Assembly (NCBI GenBank): GCA_030267565.1
Contig: BRXU01000020.1
Span: forward strand, 2,435,501-2,499,500
Direction: 5' to 3'
Origin: Pleodorina starrii
Taxonomy: Eukaryota > Chlorophyta > Chlorophyceae > Chlamydomonadales > Volvocaceae
Length of the DNA: 64,000 bases
The translations under genes and the position numbers were made by a program. Of the stretch, positions 47,358 to 58,553 are shown in pieces. The notes beneath the pieces are model-generated. The model saw only the letters and a list, made by a program, of their open reading frames with translations, did no database searches and had not been told where the DNA came from. Position 1 is the first letter of the stretch; each line of letters begins with the position of its first letter.

Positions 47358-47708
47358 AGCTGCTGGCACACGAGTTTTTATGAAGTAGTGGAGACCTGCA
47401 GTGCCGCAATCGACCCATGGGTCTGTGGGCCCAAACAGCACACCAAGCGCAACCGCCGCCGGAGCCTGAACTCCTGTCTGTACCCGGAAGCTGCCGCAGC
47501 ATCCGTAACGGCAGCAGCATCAGGAGCCGTCGGCGGCGGCGGCGGCAGCAGCTTTCGATTGCGTGCGTCGTCGTCGTCACAGCAGCCGCAGCTGTGGTCG
47601 ACGGCACCGGCGGCGGCTGCCGTAGCCGCAACCGCCGCCGCCGCCACTGCAGCCGCCGCCGCGGCGTCGGGGCAGCACCAACGCCAACAGCATTTACAAA
47701 TGCAGTAA
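47358..47708 (+). CDS. Possible terminal exon, Ala-rich, unrecognised
   Basis: After an acceptor (CGCTCAG) one frame reads SCWHTSFYEVVETCSAAIDP then WVCGPKQ, which looks like real protein. It runs through Ala/Ser/Gln-rich low complexity to a TAA at about 47706-47708. It could be joined to the possible exon at 46273. The identity is unknown. Confidence 0.3.
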   Translation, partial: SCWHTSFYEVVETCSAAIDPWVCGPKQHTKRNRRRSLNSCLYPEAAAASVTAAASGAVGGGGGSSFRLRASSSSQQPQLWSTAPAAAAVAATAAAATAAAAAASGQHQRQQHLQMQ

Positions 47709-47937
47709 CGGCGGCGCTGGAGCGATAGCAACGACGGCGGCAGCGCTTCGCGGCATGGGCTCATGGGCGCCAACATGCGGACCGCCAGCGGCGGCCTGGC
47801 AGCGTTCCTGATGATGCGGCGACTGGAGGGCCGCTCGCGCCGCGGCGCGGGATCTCCCAAAAGGGCAGCACTTTCGCCGCGGCGCCGGCGGCGGCGGCGG
47901 TGGTGGCGGCTGCCGCCGCGACTCCACGGACGCTGGC

Positions 47938-48564
47938 ATGGAGGACCTGACGTCGACGTCACCGCCGACGGCGTCTGCGACGGATGGCGGCGGCGGCGAG
48001 GCTGGCGGGGGCATTCATCGACTCCTCGCCTCCGCCGGCGGCACGGCGTCCCTCCGTCAGCCCGCAAGGAAGCCAGGAGCGCCGCAAGAGGCGGCGTTCC
48101 GACGACTCGCCTCCAACGCCTCGTCTGGCAACGGCGGCGGCGGCGGCAATCAACCGCCTGCTCGGCTGCCGTCGGCCGATCCGAGCCCCGTCGTGGCTGC
48201 CAGCGCCGTCGAAGACCAACCGGCGCGTGAGATTTTCGCGGATCCCGTCGGTCGTCTGCGTCCTTGCGCTGGCGCTACGCGAAGCGGCGGCAGTAGTGCC
48301 CACGGCGGCGCTCTGCTGGGCGGGGGACCCACGACGGACGCGACGTGCCCGCCGAGCCCGTTCGCGACTGCCGCCGCGGCGGGGACGGCGGCGGCGGCGC
48401 CGCCTCCCCCGCGGCCGCCGTCGCCGTTCGCGCTGCCGGCGTCGGCGGATCTTTTGGCTGTGTCTGCTCATCAGGCGCTGGCGTCGGAATCGGCGAGGAT
48501 GCGGAGGAGTCTGGATGTGACTGCTGCTTGGCTGGATGCGCCGCCCTTGGCGCACAAGCCGGTG
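47938..48564 (+). CDS. Possible Gly/Ala/Pro-rich coding segment, frame uncertain
   Basis: The frame starting MEDLTSTSPPTAS is open with high GC at third positions and ends at a plausible donor (CACAAGCCG before GTGCGT). A second plus frame gives a basic protein with KRRRSDDSPPTP, and the minus strand is also open, so the choice is weak. No domain was recognised. Confidence 0.25.
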
Positions 48565-50345
48565 CGTCCTGAGTTTGCGTGTGTGCGTCTGCGCGTGCGC
48601 ATTTGCGCGTGTGCATTTGCGCGTTTGCCCATGCGTATGCGTGTGATGAGGGAGGCAGGAATGCGCGTTCCGCCGCGCGTGTTTGGGTGCGTTGCTGTGC
48701 GCCGTGCGCTTGTCCGTTGCTGTGCGCGCTTTGCAGTGTGTGTTGTTAAGCTGGACACGCAAAGCCGTGCTCCTCTCTGTGCGGCACCGCGCCGTGGTTT
48801 CCTGTGATGGAGGTCCGCGCCTTTGGCCCCGTTCCGTTTGACGTTTGAACCCAATCTGGATCCCAACCAGACGCGCCCGCGCCCGCGCCTCCAGCTCTCC
48901 GCGCGCGTGCGGCCGTGGCTGCCCTGGGGCTCCGCCGCCTCCGCCTCCTCCTGCGGAGCGCCCCGCCTGCCTCGAGTCAATACCGCGGCAACACTGGCGA
49001 GGGAGACGGTGCCGGCGCCGGCGCCGTCAGGTGACCTGGGCGGGAGCGGGAACCGGAGTCGGAGCGCCGCGCAGGTCGATGCGTGCACGACCTCGGCAGC
49101 GGCGGCGGCAGCGGCGGCGGAGCATCTCGCCTGCCGCGGCGTCGGCAGCGGCGGCGTTGAAGTCGGCAGCGTCGGCGTCAGCGGCTGTGGCGATGAGATA
49201 TCGTGCACGGATACGAGCTCGCTCACGAACGGCTAAATGGCTTACTCTGGGCGTACGGTGTATGGTGCGCGCGGAACGTGCCATCGCCGGCGCGGTGGAC
49301 GGTGGGCTCATTTGGCAGGCGGGCGTGCGTGGTTTGGTAGCAGAGAAGGCAAGCTCCGAAACCCAGCTGGAAGCCCGAAGCGCGCCGTTGCCCTGGAGCC
49401 GGGCCGTTTGCAGCCGTTGCTGCAAGAGGGTGGGGCGGCCGCGTGAGCGGGACAGGGCTGGCGCCTGGCAGGCCATTGGAGTTGCAGTCCATGGCAGGGT
49501 GTGGGCGGAGGGCGGGCTGGTTTGGGGTCGGACGGCTGCCTCCCGCTGTGGCAGACTGGCAGTGCGCTGGTTCACACCCATGGAGGGTCGCTGTTGCTGC
49601 TTTCGTCAGCTGCCGTCGGCTGAGTGCACAGGAAACTGACATTGCTGACATTCGACAGCGGCGGCGGTGATGGGGGGGAGGGGGGAGGGCCGCGACTTGC
49701 GGTTGCAGCTGTGATGTGACGCGGGGCGGGGCAGCGCGAGGCGGGGCGTTGGAGACCATGGAGTTTTGGGCGGTGGGTTTGCTTGCCCCTTTGGGTGTGG
49801 CGGCGCCGCGTGGGTTCGTTGCGCCGGCGTCGGCATGGGGCACCGTCGCTGTCTCTGGGGGTTTTATTGTTGTTATTGTCGTCGTTGTTGTTGTTGCCTT
49901 TATTGCCGTTTTTGTTACAGTGGGCACCAGACGGGCTCGGTGTGTGTGTGCAGCGAAGGTGCATCAGCGCTAGGGGGGGTCCCCGGCTTACGCATGTTTT
50001 TTGTGGGTGCATAGTGTCGTCGTACACCCCCCCCCGGCGTGTTTCAGTTTTTACGGTACTAGTCCTAGCTGGCGCCAGCGCCTCGATGCGGTAGTCGGGA
50101 GTTCTGCGCTTCGGTGTGCGCATGGCGGGTCAGGTGTGCATGGGTGGTGGCCAGGACATGCGCACATCAATGGGACATCGGAGGACTGACCGAGCGACTC
50201 GGCTGCCACCAGTCGTATTTCGTGATGTACCGCTCAAGCCCACTTGCATATGGATGCAGGCATTCAGAGACCTTCGGAACTGCGTGGCACGAATCATCCG
50301 GGCCGTCATCACTAAACCCCATCGTGTGTTTCAGTGTGTTTCCTC
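48565..50345. other. No supported gene
   Basis: Very GC-rich to about 49230 with CGGCAG triplet runs. From 49240 to 50345 it is mixed sequence including a GTTGTTATTGTCGTCG stretch. Long frames on both strands are compositional. Confidence 0.35.
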
Positions 50346-50630
50346 TTACCGGGCTCCTGACAGAACGCCGGACTTGTCGGGTTTCGCGGCGGCGACGGCC
50401 GGAGGGCCGGACGGCTCACTTGTCTTCCAAGACGCGACCCCGTTTCGTCCGTTCACTGACGGTTGGTTAATTGTTTGTGGTGTCTGTCTGCGTGGAGTAT
50501 GCCCGCAATCTACGCATCGGCTTCTCGGGCCTTTTCGCAGCTCTAGCAGCTGCTCACGTTTATTGTCTCCCTCGTCCCACGTTTCCTTGGCCTGGCCCGG
50601 GAGTTCATGCCGGTAAAAAGGGCGGACCAC
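50346..50630 (-). other. Possible coding remnant near the methyltransferase
   Basis: The minus frame is open for about 94 residues with ordinary composition (HELPGQAKETWDEGDNK, SRCVDCGHTPRRQ). It ends at a site resembling a splice donor (GAGCCCG before GTAAGAGG) that also holds an in-frame TAA. It may belong to the same mobile sequence as the methyltransferase ORF. No family was recognised. Confidence 0.25.
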
Positions 50631-50819
50631 ACGTTTGACCGCAGCACGGCATCATTTCCTTACCGTACATATATACGGGCGTGCTCTGGACCAGTACACT
50701 CTCCCGTGAAATGCAAGGTTGCACATGTGGCGCCCATAGGCCCTAAAAGGCCTCCCAGCAGTGTCTGAATGCTACTAGTCACGTCACACGAGTCCCCGGA
50801 ATCCTTCCAATGCGACCCC

Positions 50820-51020
50820 ACACAGATGCAAAGTGCCGCATGTACATGCCCACCCTGCCATGCGGGTTACCGGCACGGCCCCCAAGATAAGCGGTCACTC
50901 TTTAGACAAACACAGGACGCTGACATTCGAAACACTCAGACCGCTGTAAAAAGGCCTCGAACCACGCGTACCCATGAGCAGCGCTGCCAACGAGGCCAGC
51001 AGTGTACCCATTCCTTCCCG
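50820..51020 (-). pseudogene. Decayed partial copy of the Dam-type methyltransferase
   Basis: The minus strand reads GYAWFEAFLQRSECF then, past an in-frame stop, YLGGRAGNPHGRVG. This parallels GYAWFEAVLQWPVCF and LTWGPVPVTRMAAW of the ORF at 51300-51740. DNA similarity covers CGAACCACGCGTACCC and CTGCCATGCGGGTTAC in both. It is clearly homologous but too diverged to encode a protein. Confidence 0.7.
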
Positions 51021-51075
51021 CATTCACCCCAGTGGATGCGTGGGTATTGACCCATTCCTTCCCTCATTCATCCTG

Positions 51076-51181
51076 GTCATCTCGAGTCACTCGAAATTTT
51101 CGAGTCACTCGAAAATATACATCAGTCATATATATCACAGTCATATACATCACAGTAGTCATACACATCAGTCATATACAT
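51076..51181. repeat. Short palindromic and tandem repeats
   Basis: CGAGTCACTCGAAA occurs twice around a CTCGAAATTTTCGAG palindrome. About four copies of CATATA(C/T)ATCACAGT-like units follow. It lies between the methyltransferase ORF and its decayed copy. Confidence 0.7.
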
Positions 51182-51299
51182 CCCACGCGGGGCACAAACC
51201 CTACTCCTTGGCGCCGCGGGGCATGCTCCACGATGACGCCCCCGGAATGCGTAAAATGAGACCAAACACAGATGTATGCTAAGTGCTGCACGTTTGTGC

Positions 51300-51790
51300 C
51301 TATGTACACGACCACGCTGCCATGCGGGTTACTGGCACGGGCCCCCAGGTCAAGGGCACGCCTTCTTGCCGCTGGCGGCCATCTGGCGCTCCTCGCACAA
51401 ACGCGAGACGCTTATGAACGAAACACACCGGCCATTGCAAAACGGCCTCGAACCACGCGTACCCGACCGATGCCTTGAGCAGCAGCACTGCCTGGCCAAT
51501 GCGGCCAGCAGTGTACTCGCGCACACACCCCTCAAACAATAAGCCCTGGTAGCTGCTCCCGCAGCGCAGTCCAAACGGTGGGTTGACAAACACATTATCC
51601 GACCATGGGTTACGCTCCAGAAGCCCGTCTGCTGCAGCGTCATAGTAAAGGGCCGCCTGTACATGCTCGTTCGCGGCGGCAGATGAACATGGGTCTAGGT
51701 CGATGACCCCCGGCGCGAACACTTCACGCACGAGCTCCAAAATGCTTGCGGGGGTCCTACCCTTCCCAGGATATAGAGCCCGCCCGCTGT
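51300..51790 (-). CDS. Dam-type (phage-like) DNA N6-adenine methyltransferase
   Basis: The ORF is open from at least 51740 to the stop at 51300-51302, with in-frame sequence extending up to about 51790 (YPGKGRTPASILELVREVF). It shows the hallmarks of the phage DNA N-6-adenine-methyltransferase (Dam, PF05869-type) family. VIDLDPCSSAAANEHVQA holds the AdoMet-side DPC motif. YYDAAADGLLE is the second block, and DNVFVNPPFG is the catalytic NPPF, equivalent to (D/N)PPY. These are followed by EYTAGRIGQAVLLL, WFEAVL and KRLAFVRG. It transfers methyl from AdoMet to adenine N6 in DNA. Such a domain is known inside some DIRS-type retrotransposons (between RT and recombinase), and DIRS-like pieces are present here, so a mobile origin is inferred. 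No start codon is certain; an in-frame TGA lies near 51816. Confidence 0.8.
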
Positions 51791-52217
51791 AACAGCCATC
51801 ACGACATCACTGCAAAATCCCCATCAAACGGTCAAGACCATACACCCCAGTCTTGTGCGTCCAGTAACAAAGCTCCGATGCGTCCGTCTTATGATACATG
51901 GTACATGAATATTGTACATGAATACGCCCTGTGGCCTCTGCCCATCCTGCGGCACCTGGCCTGCGCCCTGCGCCTGCACGGCGGCGTCACCGACGCGATG
52001 GCTCGGCGACACGGCCGGCAGCGGCGGTGGCGGCGACGGCGGCCGCGGCGGCGGCAGTGGCGGCGGACAGAGCCTGCGTTCGGACACGCAATTGGCAGTA
52101 CCGGTAAGAAAATCCCCCCGCATTTTGCTGCGACCTCCATCAAAGCGGGGAGCCGGCTTTTGAAACTGTCGAACCCATCGTATCTGGCAATGGCAACGAC
52201 GTCGAGACTCTTCGTAC

Positions 52218-55200
52218 CTGGTCAAGTCCAATCGGTGCATCCCGCTGCGACAAGGCGCGCGCGACGGACCCCGGAACGTTGCAGCTGCCCTGGGCCGGAC
52301 CGGAATGCCCGACGGCAGCCGCGGCCATTGCCGCCGAGTCGGGGCTGGCGCCGTGAAGGTTCCCTGGCTGGTTCGCCGTATGCACCTGCGGTTAAGGTGT
52401 CATGGTGAGAACAGGAAATCTGCATGTAACTCAGCGGCCCATGAAATTCCTACCTGGTCTGCGGTGGTCTTGCGTGCCGGCGAGGCCATGTCAGGGCCAA
52501 CAGGACGCCTGGCGCTCGGGCGCATGCATCCGTTCACCGACGTGCTCGTGTTCGCTGCGTTGTCCTGCAATCCATGGACGAATGACGATAGTGAGTCTTG
52601 CGCAACGAATGCACACCCGTTCAGTCGAAAACGTGGCATTAAGGAAGCAAATGCTTTGGAATGGGACGTGTGATTCGCACCTGCAGCGAGGGCCTGGGAG
52701 GTGGCGGCAACACCGTTGCTGCTGCAGCAGCAACCAAAGCTGCCACGCGGGGTAGGCCACCGGCTCGTTGCGCCTGGTCCTGCACGGAGTGTAGCGCATG
52801 TACGGTAATCCTAAAATGCCACATGTCGATGGCTGGCACTGCTTTGATAGCATGCTACGAAGAAAGCTACTCACAACGCCAGGCTTCTCAGGTGCAACGA
52901 AGGCCAGACCAGCAGCAGGGGATGGAGCCCCAACCTCAGCCCGCGCCGCCTTCCGCACCGACGCAGGCTTGAGGTCGACAAACCTGTGCTGCTCCTGCGG
53001 CAGTGTACACATACTGCTTTTAGGAGACTCAAAGCGCGCAGGGTATGCCCGTGCAGTATGCACCGGCGGTCCTCGGGGTCCACTGTAAATCGGTTCATTC
53101 AAATTGCTTGTCTACCGGGTTGATTACGAGAGGGAGGGGTAGGGGGAAGGAACCCCATCAAGAACCCTCCCTCCCTCCCCCCCTCACCGCCAGCTGCTGG
53201 TTGACCGCCGCCAGCTGCGCCTCCACCTCCCTCTTCGCCCGGGCAGCCGCCGAGTCCTTCTGCGCCTGCACGCTGATGAACCGAGCCTGCTCCATTAACA
53301 CACTACTGGACTGCAGCCGCCCAGCCATATCCTCCGCCGCGGTGCGCCGCTCCTCCTCCTCGTCCAGGCTCTGAGTCCGCAGACGGGAGATGGCCTCCGC
53401 CGCGATCTTGGCCGCCTTCTCCGCCTCACCCAGCTCCGAGGTGGCGGCGGCCTCACGCCTGCAATCAATAGCGACATTTGCGTCCATGTCAGCGCCCCGC
53501 AGTAGTACCACCCCGCCACCGCGGCCTGCAGTCACCCCCGACCCAGCCCCGGCCCTCATTTCGTCTTGATGTGCCCCCACCAACCGACCCGCCCCCCGAC
53601 TAGCCAGATCCTTAAAACCGCCTCCTCCTCCTTCGTCCCGCTCGCCCGGAGCAACCCGGCACTCACGAGCTTCCCGCCTTTGCCTTCCTCCCCGCAACCC
53701 ACACCCGGCCTCTCCCCTCCCCGCCCTTTCCCCCCCCCATCCTCTTTTCCCAGCCCTCCCCTTCCCCTTCTCACCCTTCCTCCTCCCTCACCCCAACCCC
53801 CTCACCTGACCTCCTCCACCTGCCGCTTCTCCACCGCCAGCGCTTCCTCCGCCAGACGGGCGCTGCGCTGAGCAGCCTCCTTCTCCCCACGCTCCAACTC
53901 CACCTGATTGACAAAACACATGTCGGACAACGATATCCGTACTATTAGGGTTTAGGGTTTTTAGGGTTTTAGGGTTGGGTTTCAGGGTTTTTGGCAGACG
54001 CCCCCTCCGCGCCCCCTCCCTCCCTCCCTCTTTGCAACGAAGACCAGTGGCGCATCGCGCACTCTTAAACTCCCTCCGTCCCTCCCCCCTCCCGGAGCTG
54101 CGCTCATCTGCAGTACTGCTCTCCTCTGCTCGCCCGGCCGGCCGCCCTTCCGTTCGCTAACGCCGTCTTCGTCCCTTCACTGCAGCACCTTCTTTCATTC
54201 ACCCCCTGCCCCTTCTTCCTGTCAGACATCAGCCCAAAGGCACGACGAGAGCGAGCGCCCTGCCCTCCACCCCCTCCCTTGGTTACCGCGGCTGCTGTTT
54301 GCTGCTGCTCTCTGCCCCGCCCAGTCCTTACCCCCCCCGCCCCGCCCAGTCACCCCGCCCCCCAAGTCAACCACCCAGTCCCGCCCCGCCCCACCCACCA
54401 CTAGCGCGCTGTCCTGCGCCGCCTGCCTCATCTCGGTCTGCAGCCGGGTCACCAGGCTGTGCTCGCGCTCCAGAGCCTCCGCCGCCTCCGAGGCCTTGTC
54501 CCGCAGCTCGTCCACCCGCCGCTTCTCCGTAGCGATGGCGCTGTTGAACGCCTCCGCGCTCTGGGAGCGGGAGCGGGAGCGGGAGGTCGGGAGAGAGGGA
54601 GAGGGAGGGACAGGGAAACCGGTCGGTGGATCCGATTGTGGCGGTCCATGAGTGGAAGCGATGCAACATGGGGACCCCGGGAAGGGCAGGGGAGGTCAGG
54701 ACAGGGCCGGTTCCGCTGTCGCGCCCCTACCCCACCCCCACCAGAGTCGGAACGGGGACAAGAGATACCTCTCACAGCTGCCGCGCTGACGGGCGCTGAA
54801 AGGGGGCAACGTATGACAGTCCAAAGTGGCAACAAGCTGACAACGAGGGGTTCGGTGCGTCGTCCAGTGTCTTCTGGGCCGCACCCGCGCGCGCCCCTCC
54901 CCTCCCTCCCATAAACCCTACCTTGCATATTACAACCCCCCCTCCCCCCGCCGGCCTAGCCCCTGTGTTCCCTTTATTCGGCCTCCCCAGCCTCCTCCCC
55001 GGCCTCCTCCCCCAATTCCGGTACGGGGTGTCCACCTTCCTCCCCCCTCCCCCCTCCCAGCACCGTTACAGGGGGGGTGGGGGAAGTCTACCCGTACCTT
55101 CTGCGCCTGCTCCCTCTCCGACTTCCACAGGAGCTCCATGGCCGCCAGGCTGTCAGCCTTGGCGCGAGCCACCGCCTCCGCCGCGATCTTGGCCTCCTCA

Positions 55201-57611
55201 ACCAGCTTCGAGGCGGCGGCGGCGGCCTTGTGCCTGCGATCAGTATCGACAGTCGCATGCCGCGGGTTACGTGGACGTCCGCGTCCCGCGTCCATGTCAG
55301 CGCCCCGCAGTAGTACCACCCCGCCACCGCGGCCTGCAGTCACCCCCGACCCAGCCCCGGCCCCCATTTCGTCTTCATGTTCCCCCACCAACCGACCCGC
55401 CCCCGACTAGCCAGATCCTTAAAACCGCCTCCTTCTCCTTCGTCCCGCTCGCCCGGAGCGACCCGGCACTCACGAGCTTCCCGCCTTTGCCTTGCTCCCC
55501 GCAACCCACACCCGGCCTCTCCCCTCCCCGCCCTTTCCCCCCCCCATCCTCTTTTCCCAGCCCTCCCCTTCCCCTTCTCACCCTTCCTCCTCCCTCACCC
55601 CAACCCCCTCACCTGACCTCCTCCACCTGCCGCTTCTCCACCGCCAGCGCTTCCTCCGCCAGACGGGCGCTGCGCTGAGCAGCCTCCTTCTCCCCACGCT
55701 CCAACTCCACCTGATTGACAAAACACATGTCGGACAACGATATCCGTACTATTAGGGTTTAGGGTTTTTAGGGTTTTAGGGTTGGGTTTCAGGGTTTTTG
55801 GCAGACGCCCCCTCCGCGCCCCCTCCCTCCCTCCCTCTTTGCAACGAAGACCAGTGGCGCATCGCGCACTCTTAAACTCCCTCCGTCCCTCCCCCCTCCC
55901 GGAGCTGCGCTCATCTGCAGTACTGCTCTCCTCTGCTCGCCCGGCCGGCCGCCCTTCCGTTCGCTAACGCCGTCTTCGTCCCTTCGCTGCAGCACCTTCT
56001 TTCATTCACCCCCTGCCCCTTCTTCCTGTCAGACATCAGCCCAAAGGCACGACGAGAGCGAGCGCCCTGCCCTCCACCTCCTCCCTTGGTTACCGCGGCT
56101 GCTGTTTGCTGCTGCTCTCTGCCCCGCCCAGTCCCCCTCCCGCCCAGTCACGTTCAGCACGCTTCCCTTCCCTCCTTTGCCCTCCCCGCTGCCGCACCTC
56201 CCCAGTCCCTCACCTTAACATCCCCTCCCCTCGTCTTCAACCCCCGCCCGCCCGCCTGCACCTCCCTCCCCTCCGAGCGCCCTCAACCCATCCCGCACCC
56301 TGTCCCCCGTACCCGCCTCGACCCACCACCACCACCGCCACCCCGCTCCTCTTTTCCCCACCTTGTCGCGAAGCTCCTCCCTCGCCGCCCGCTCCGCGGC
56401 CTTCGCCGCCTCCACCGCCCGCGCCGCCCCCGCCGCCTCCCCCTCCAACTTTGCCGCCCGCGCCTCCAGCCCCTCCACCTCCTCCCGCAGCTGCGGCGGC
56501 CACAGCGCTCGACTGGACAGCAGCGCCCCGCAGCGCCGCTCCACCTCCGCAGCGATGGAGCTCTCGGCGGCGTGCGCGCGGCACTGCGACCCAGGAGCCA
56601 AGACAGGACACGCGGCGTCCGAGCGGGGCGGGGCGGGGCCTTCTCGGATGCAATGCGAGCCAGAACAGGAGGCTTCGCGGGGCGTGGTCGCGGGTTGCTG
56701 AAATGCATACTGTATCGTTGGTTTATCGGCACTGGTCGCGGCAAGTTGCCACCTTCTCCATAAATTCAGCGGAGCGGGGCGATGCAGCGATGCGGGGCGG
56801 GGTGTGACGGCACCGGAATCACCACACCCCCTAATTGGCCTAACTGAGCCAGTGCCAAGCCCAGCCCCCGGTCGCTGCTCCCCATACCCAGACGAGCTAC
56901 GGGTCATAGCTAGCCATAAGCCATTCCCTCCCCTCCGCTTCGCTTCGCTTCGCGTCGCTCCACTCGCGGTCAAAGCGTATCACCCAGCCCCACCTCCGCG
57001 GCCGTGACACGGGCCGCCATCTCCACGAGCCGCAGCTCAAGCCCTCGGTAGGGCTCTTGTGGGAAGCCGCTGGGACCAGGGCCTGCCGCGCCCTCAGCTG
57101 ATGAGCTTGGTAGCTGCCTGCGAGCAGCTGCCGCTCCCTCCTGTCGCGCTTGCAACGGCTGAGGGGCCGGGGCTGCTGCTGCTGTTCGCCTTGGGGACGA
57201 GGGCTTGTATGTCGCACACCTGTCGCACACCGAGGTACGCTGATCATCTAGAAGGTGCCGACGGTACATGAAAATGACCAACATGGAAATAAAGCCCACC
57301 GCCGCAATGAGCGTCCGTATTGCCATGAGGGGTGATGTGAGGACTCTCTTGTGCTTGAGCTCGGGCTCGATCTTGAGCTTGCCGGCGGTGGTCGTGTTGT
57401 TGCCGGCTGTCAGGTTGCCGGTTGTCAGGTTGCCGTTTGCCCCTTCGACCGCCACTTGCAGTGGCTTCTCCACCTGCAGTGGGTTGCTTTTGCAATGAGG
57501 GTTGCTTTTGCAATGAGGGTTGCTTTTGCAATGTGGGTTGCTTTTGCAATGTGGGTTGCTTTTGCAATGTGGGTTGCTTTTGAAGAGTGTGTTTTCACTG
57601 GTGTGCAGCAC
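52218..57611 (-). CDS. Coiled-coil protein with N-terminal membrane anchor
   Basis: Exons, all GT-AG and in phase: first exon down to 56994, then 56583-56362, 55710-55613, 55233-55098, 54560-54399, 53903-53806, 53458-53188, 52994-52875, 52564-52454 and 52385-52218. Start is either ATG at 57609-57611 (adds 95 residues with KSNPHC repeats) or ATG at 57324-57326, directly before the hydrophobic anchor TLIAAVGFISMLVIFMY. The body is Ala/Glu/Arg/Lys-rich heptad-type sequence (LEARAAKLEGEAAGAARAVE, EKEAAQRSARLAEEALAVEK, REVEAQLAAVNQQLA). Two exons encode the identical 32 residues because of a tandem DNA duplication. The last three exons lack coiled-coil character and could belong to a separate gene. 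The 3' end was not found. No family beyond a generic coiled coil was recognised. Confidence 0.65.
53500..54330. repeat. Segmental tandem duplication, copy 1
   Basis: About 830 bp, nearly identical to 55307-56137 (offset 1807 bp). It includes one coding exon (53806-53903), flanking introns and an interstitial telomere-like tract. Only scattered single-base differences are visible, so the duplication is recent. Confidence 0.9.
53944..53994 (+). repeat. Interstitial telomere-like repeat (TTTAGGG/TTTTAGGG)
   Basis: About six degenerate TTTAGGG or TTTTAGGG units in an intron. The same tract occurs at 55751-55801 as part of the duplication. It is too short and internal to be a telomere. Confidence 0.85.
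55307..56137. repeat. Segmental tandem duplication, copy 2
   Basis: Partner of 53500-54330, containing exon 55613-55710 with the same 32-residue product. Similarity ends abruptly on both sides, within introns. Confidence 0.9.
57481..57581. repeat. 18-bp tandem repeat GGGTTGCTTTTGCAATG(A/T)
   Basis: Five full copies plus a partial one. Read on the minus strand it encodes KSNPHC repeats in frame with the coiled-coil protein, if that starts at 57611. Confidence 0.95.
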
Positions 57612-58116
57612 CTGCGTGTATGGGGCCCATGGATGGGCCCCTGACCCCTCATCCCGCCCCCATCCCTCATTCCCCCGCCCCCCTCCGAAATCCTAAAACC
57701 CTCCCAACGTGCAGGCGATCGCTGCGGGTCGACCAGCAACGTGCTGACGTTTCGCAGCCTGGCCTGAGGAGGAAGAGTATGGGCGTTCGGAGCTGCCTGC
57801 CTGGTTGGCTGGCTGGCTGGCTGGCTGGCGTGTCTGGGGCCCGTCCCGTCGAGCCATTCCCCAGGTGAGCATTAGAGCAGGGTGCAGCGCTAGTGTCGTG
57901 GCGGGCAGGCCTGGTATGCGGTACGGTGCGGTACAGTGCCGACCAGCCCTCCCTGTCTGCCTGCCAGCCATGCCTGTCTGCCTATGTGTGACATTACAGC
58001 TTCCGGTCGGCACTCTCGACTTGCATTCGCATAGGTTTTCATGAGAAATCATCGTTCGTTACACACAAAGGGTACCTGCAAGCAATGAAAGCCGTCCTTA
58101 TTCGGTAGGTAGGCCG
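57612..58116. other. Spacer, no gene seen
   Basis: Contains a GGCTGGCT run near 57808-57830 and a GCGGTACGGTGCGGTAC stretch near 57918-57936. No coding signal was found. Confidence 0.4.
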
Positions 58117-58210
58117 GGTGAGGGCCGGCTACCGCGAAACTTTAATAATCGAGGGAGGCGGGTAAAGCCTACCAACCCCCTGTCGCAGACAGGCCGACTT
58201 TCGTACCCCA

Positions 58211-58545
58211 CGCCCTTAAGAGGGCCACGGCCGCAAGCTAGGGCTTGCGCCGACCACGCACACCGAGGCTTGTGCCCCACCGCCCTTAAGAGGGCCACGA
58301 CCGCAAGCTAGGGCTTGTGCCGACCACACACACTGAGGCTTGTGCCCCACCGCCCTTAAGAGGGCTACGGCCGCAAGCTAGGGCTTGCGCCGACCACGCA
58401 CACCGAGGCTTGTGCCCCACCGCCCTTAAGAGGGCCACGGCCGCAAGCTAGGGCTTGCGCCGACCACGCACACCGAGGCTTGCACCCCACCGCCCTTAAG
58501 AGGGCCACGGCCGCAAGCTAAGGCTTGCACCGACCCAAGCCCAAT
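58211..58545. repeat. Five 70-bp tandem repeats
   Basis: Units start at 58211, 58281, 58351, 58421 and 58491, each beginning CGCCCTTAAGAGGGCCACGG, with very few differences; the last is partial. CCCTTAAGAGGG is a 12-bp palindrome in every unit. The array lies between the gag stop and the element end. Confidence 0.95.
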
Positions 58546-58553
58546 GGTGTCCG

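Noticed and set aside
47959..48762. 267-residue Arg-rich minus ORF
   Set aside because: Mirror of GC-rich triplet sequence; no splice or motif support.
53944..53994. Telomere
   Set aside because: Only a few degenerate units, internal, and copied as part of an intron duplication.
58211..58545. Regular 70-bp repeats resembling a CRISPR array
   Set aside because: Units are contiguous and nearly identical with no variable spacers, in a eukaryotic retroelement.
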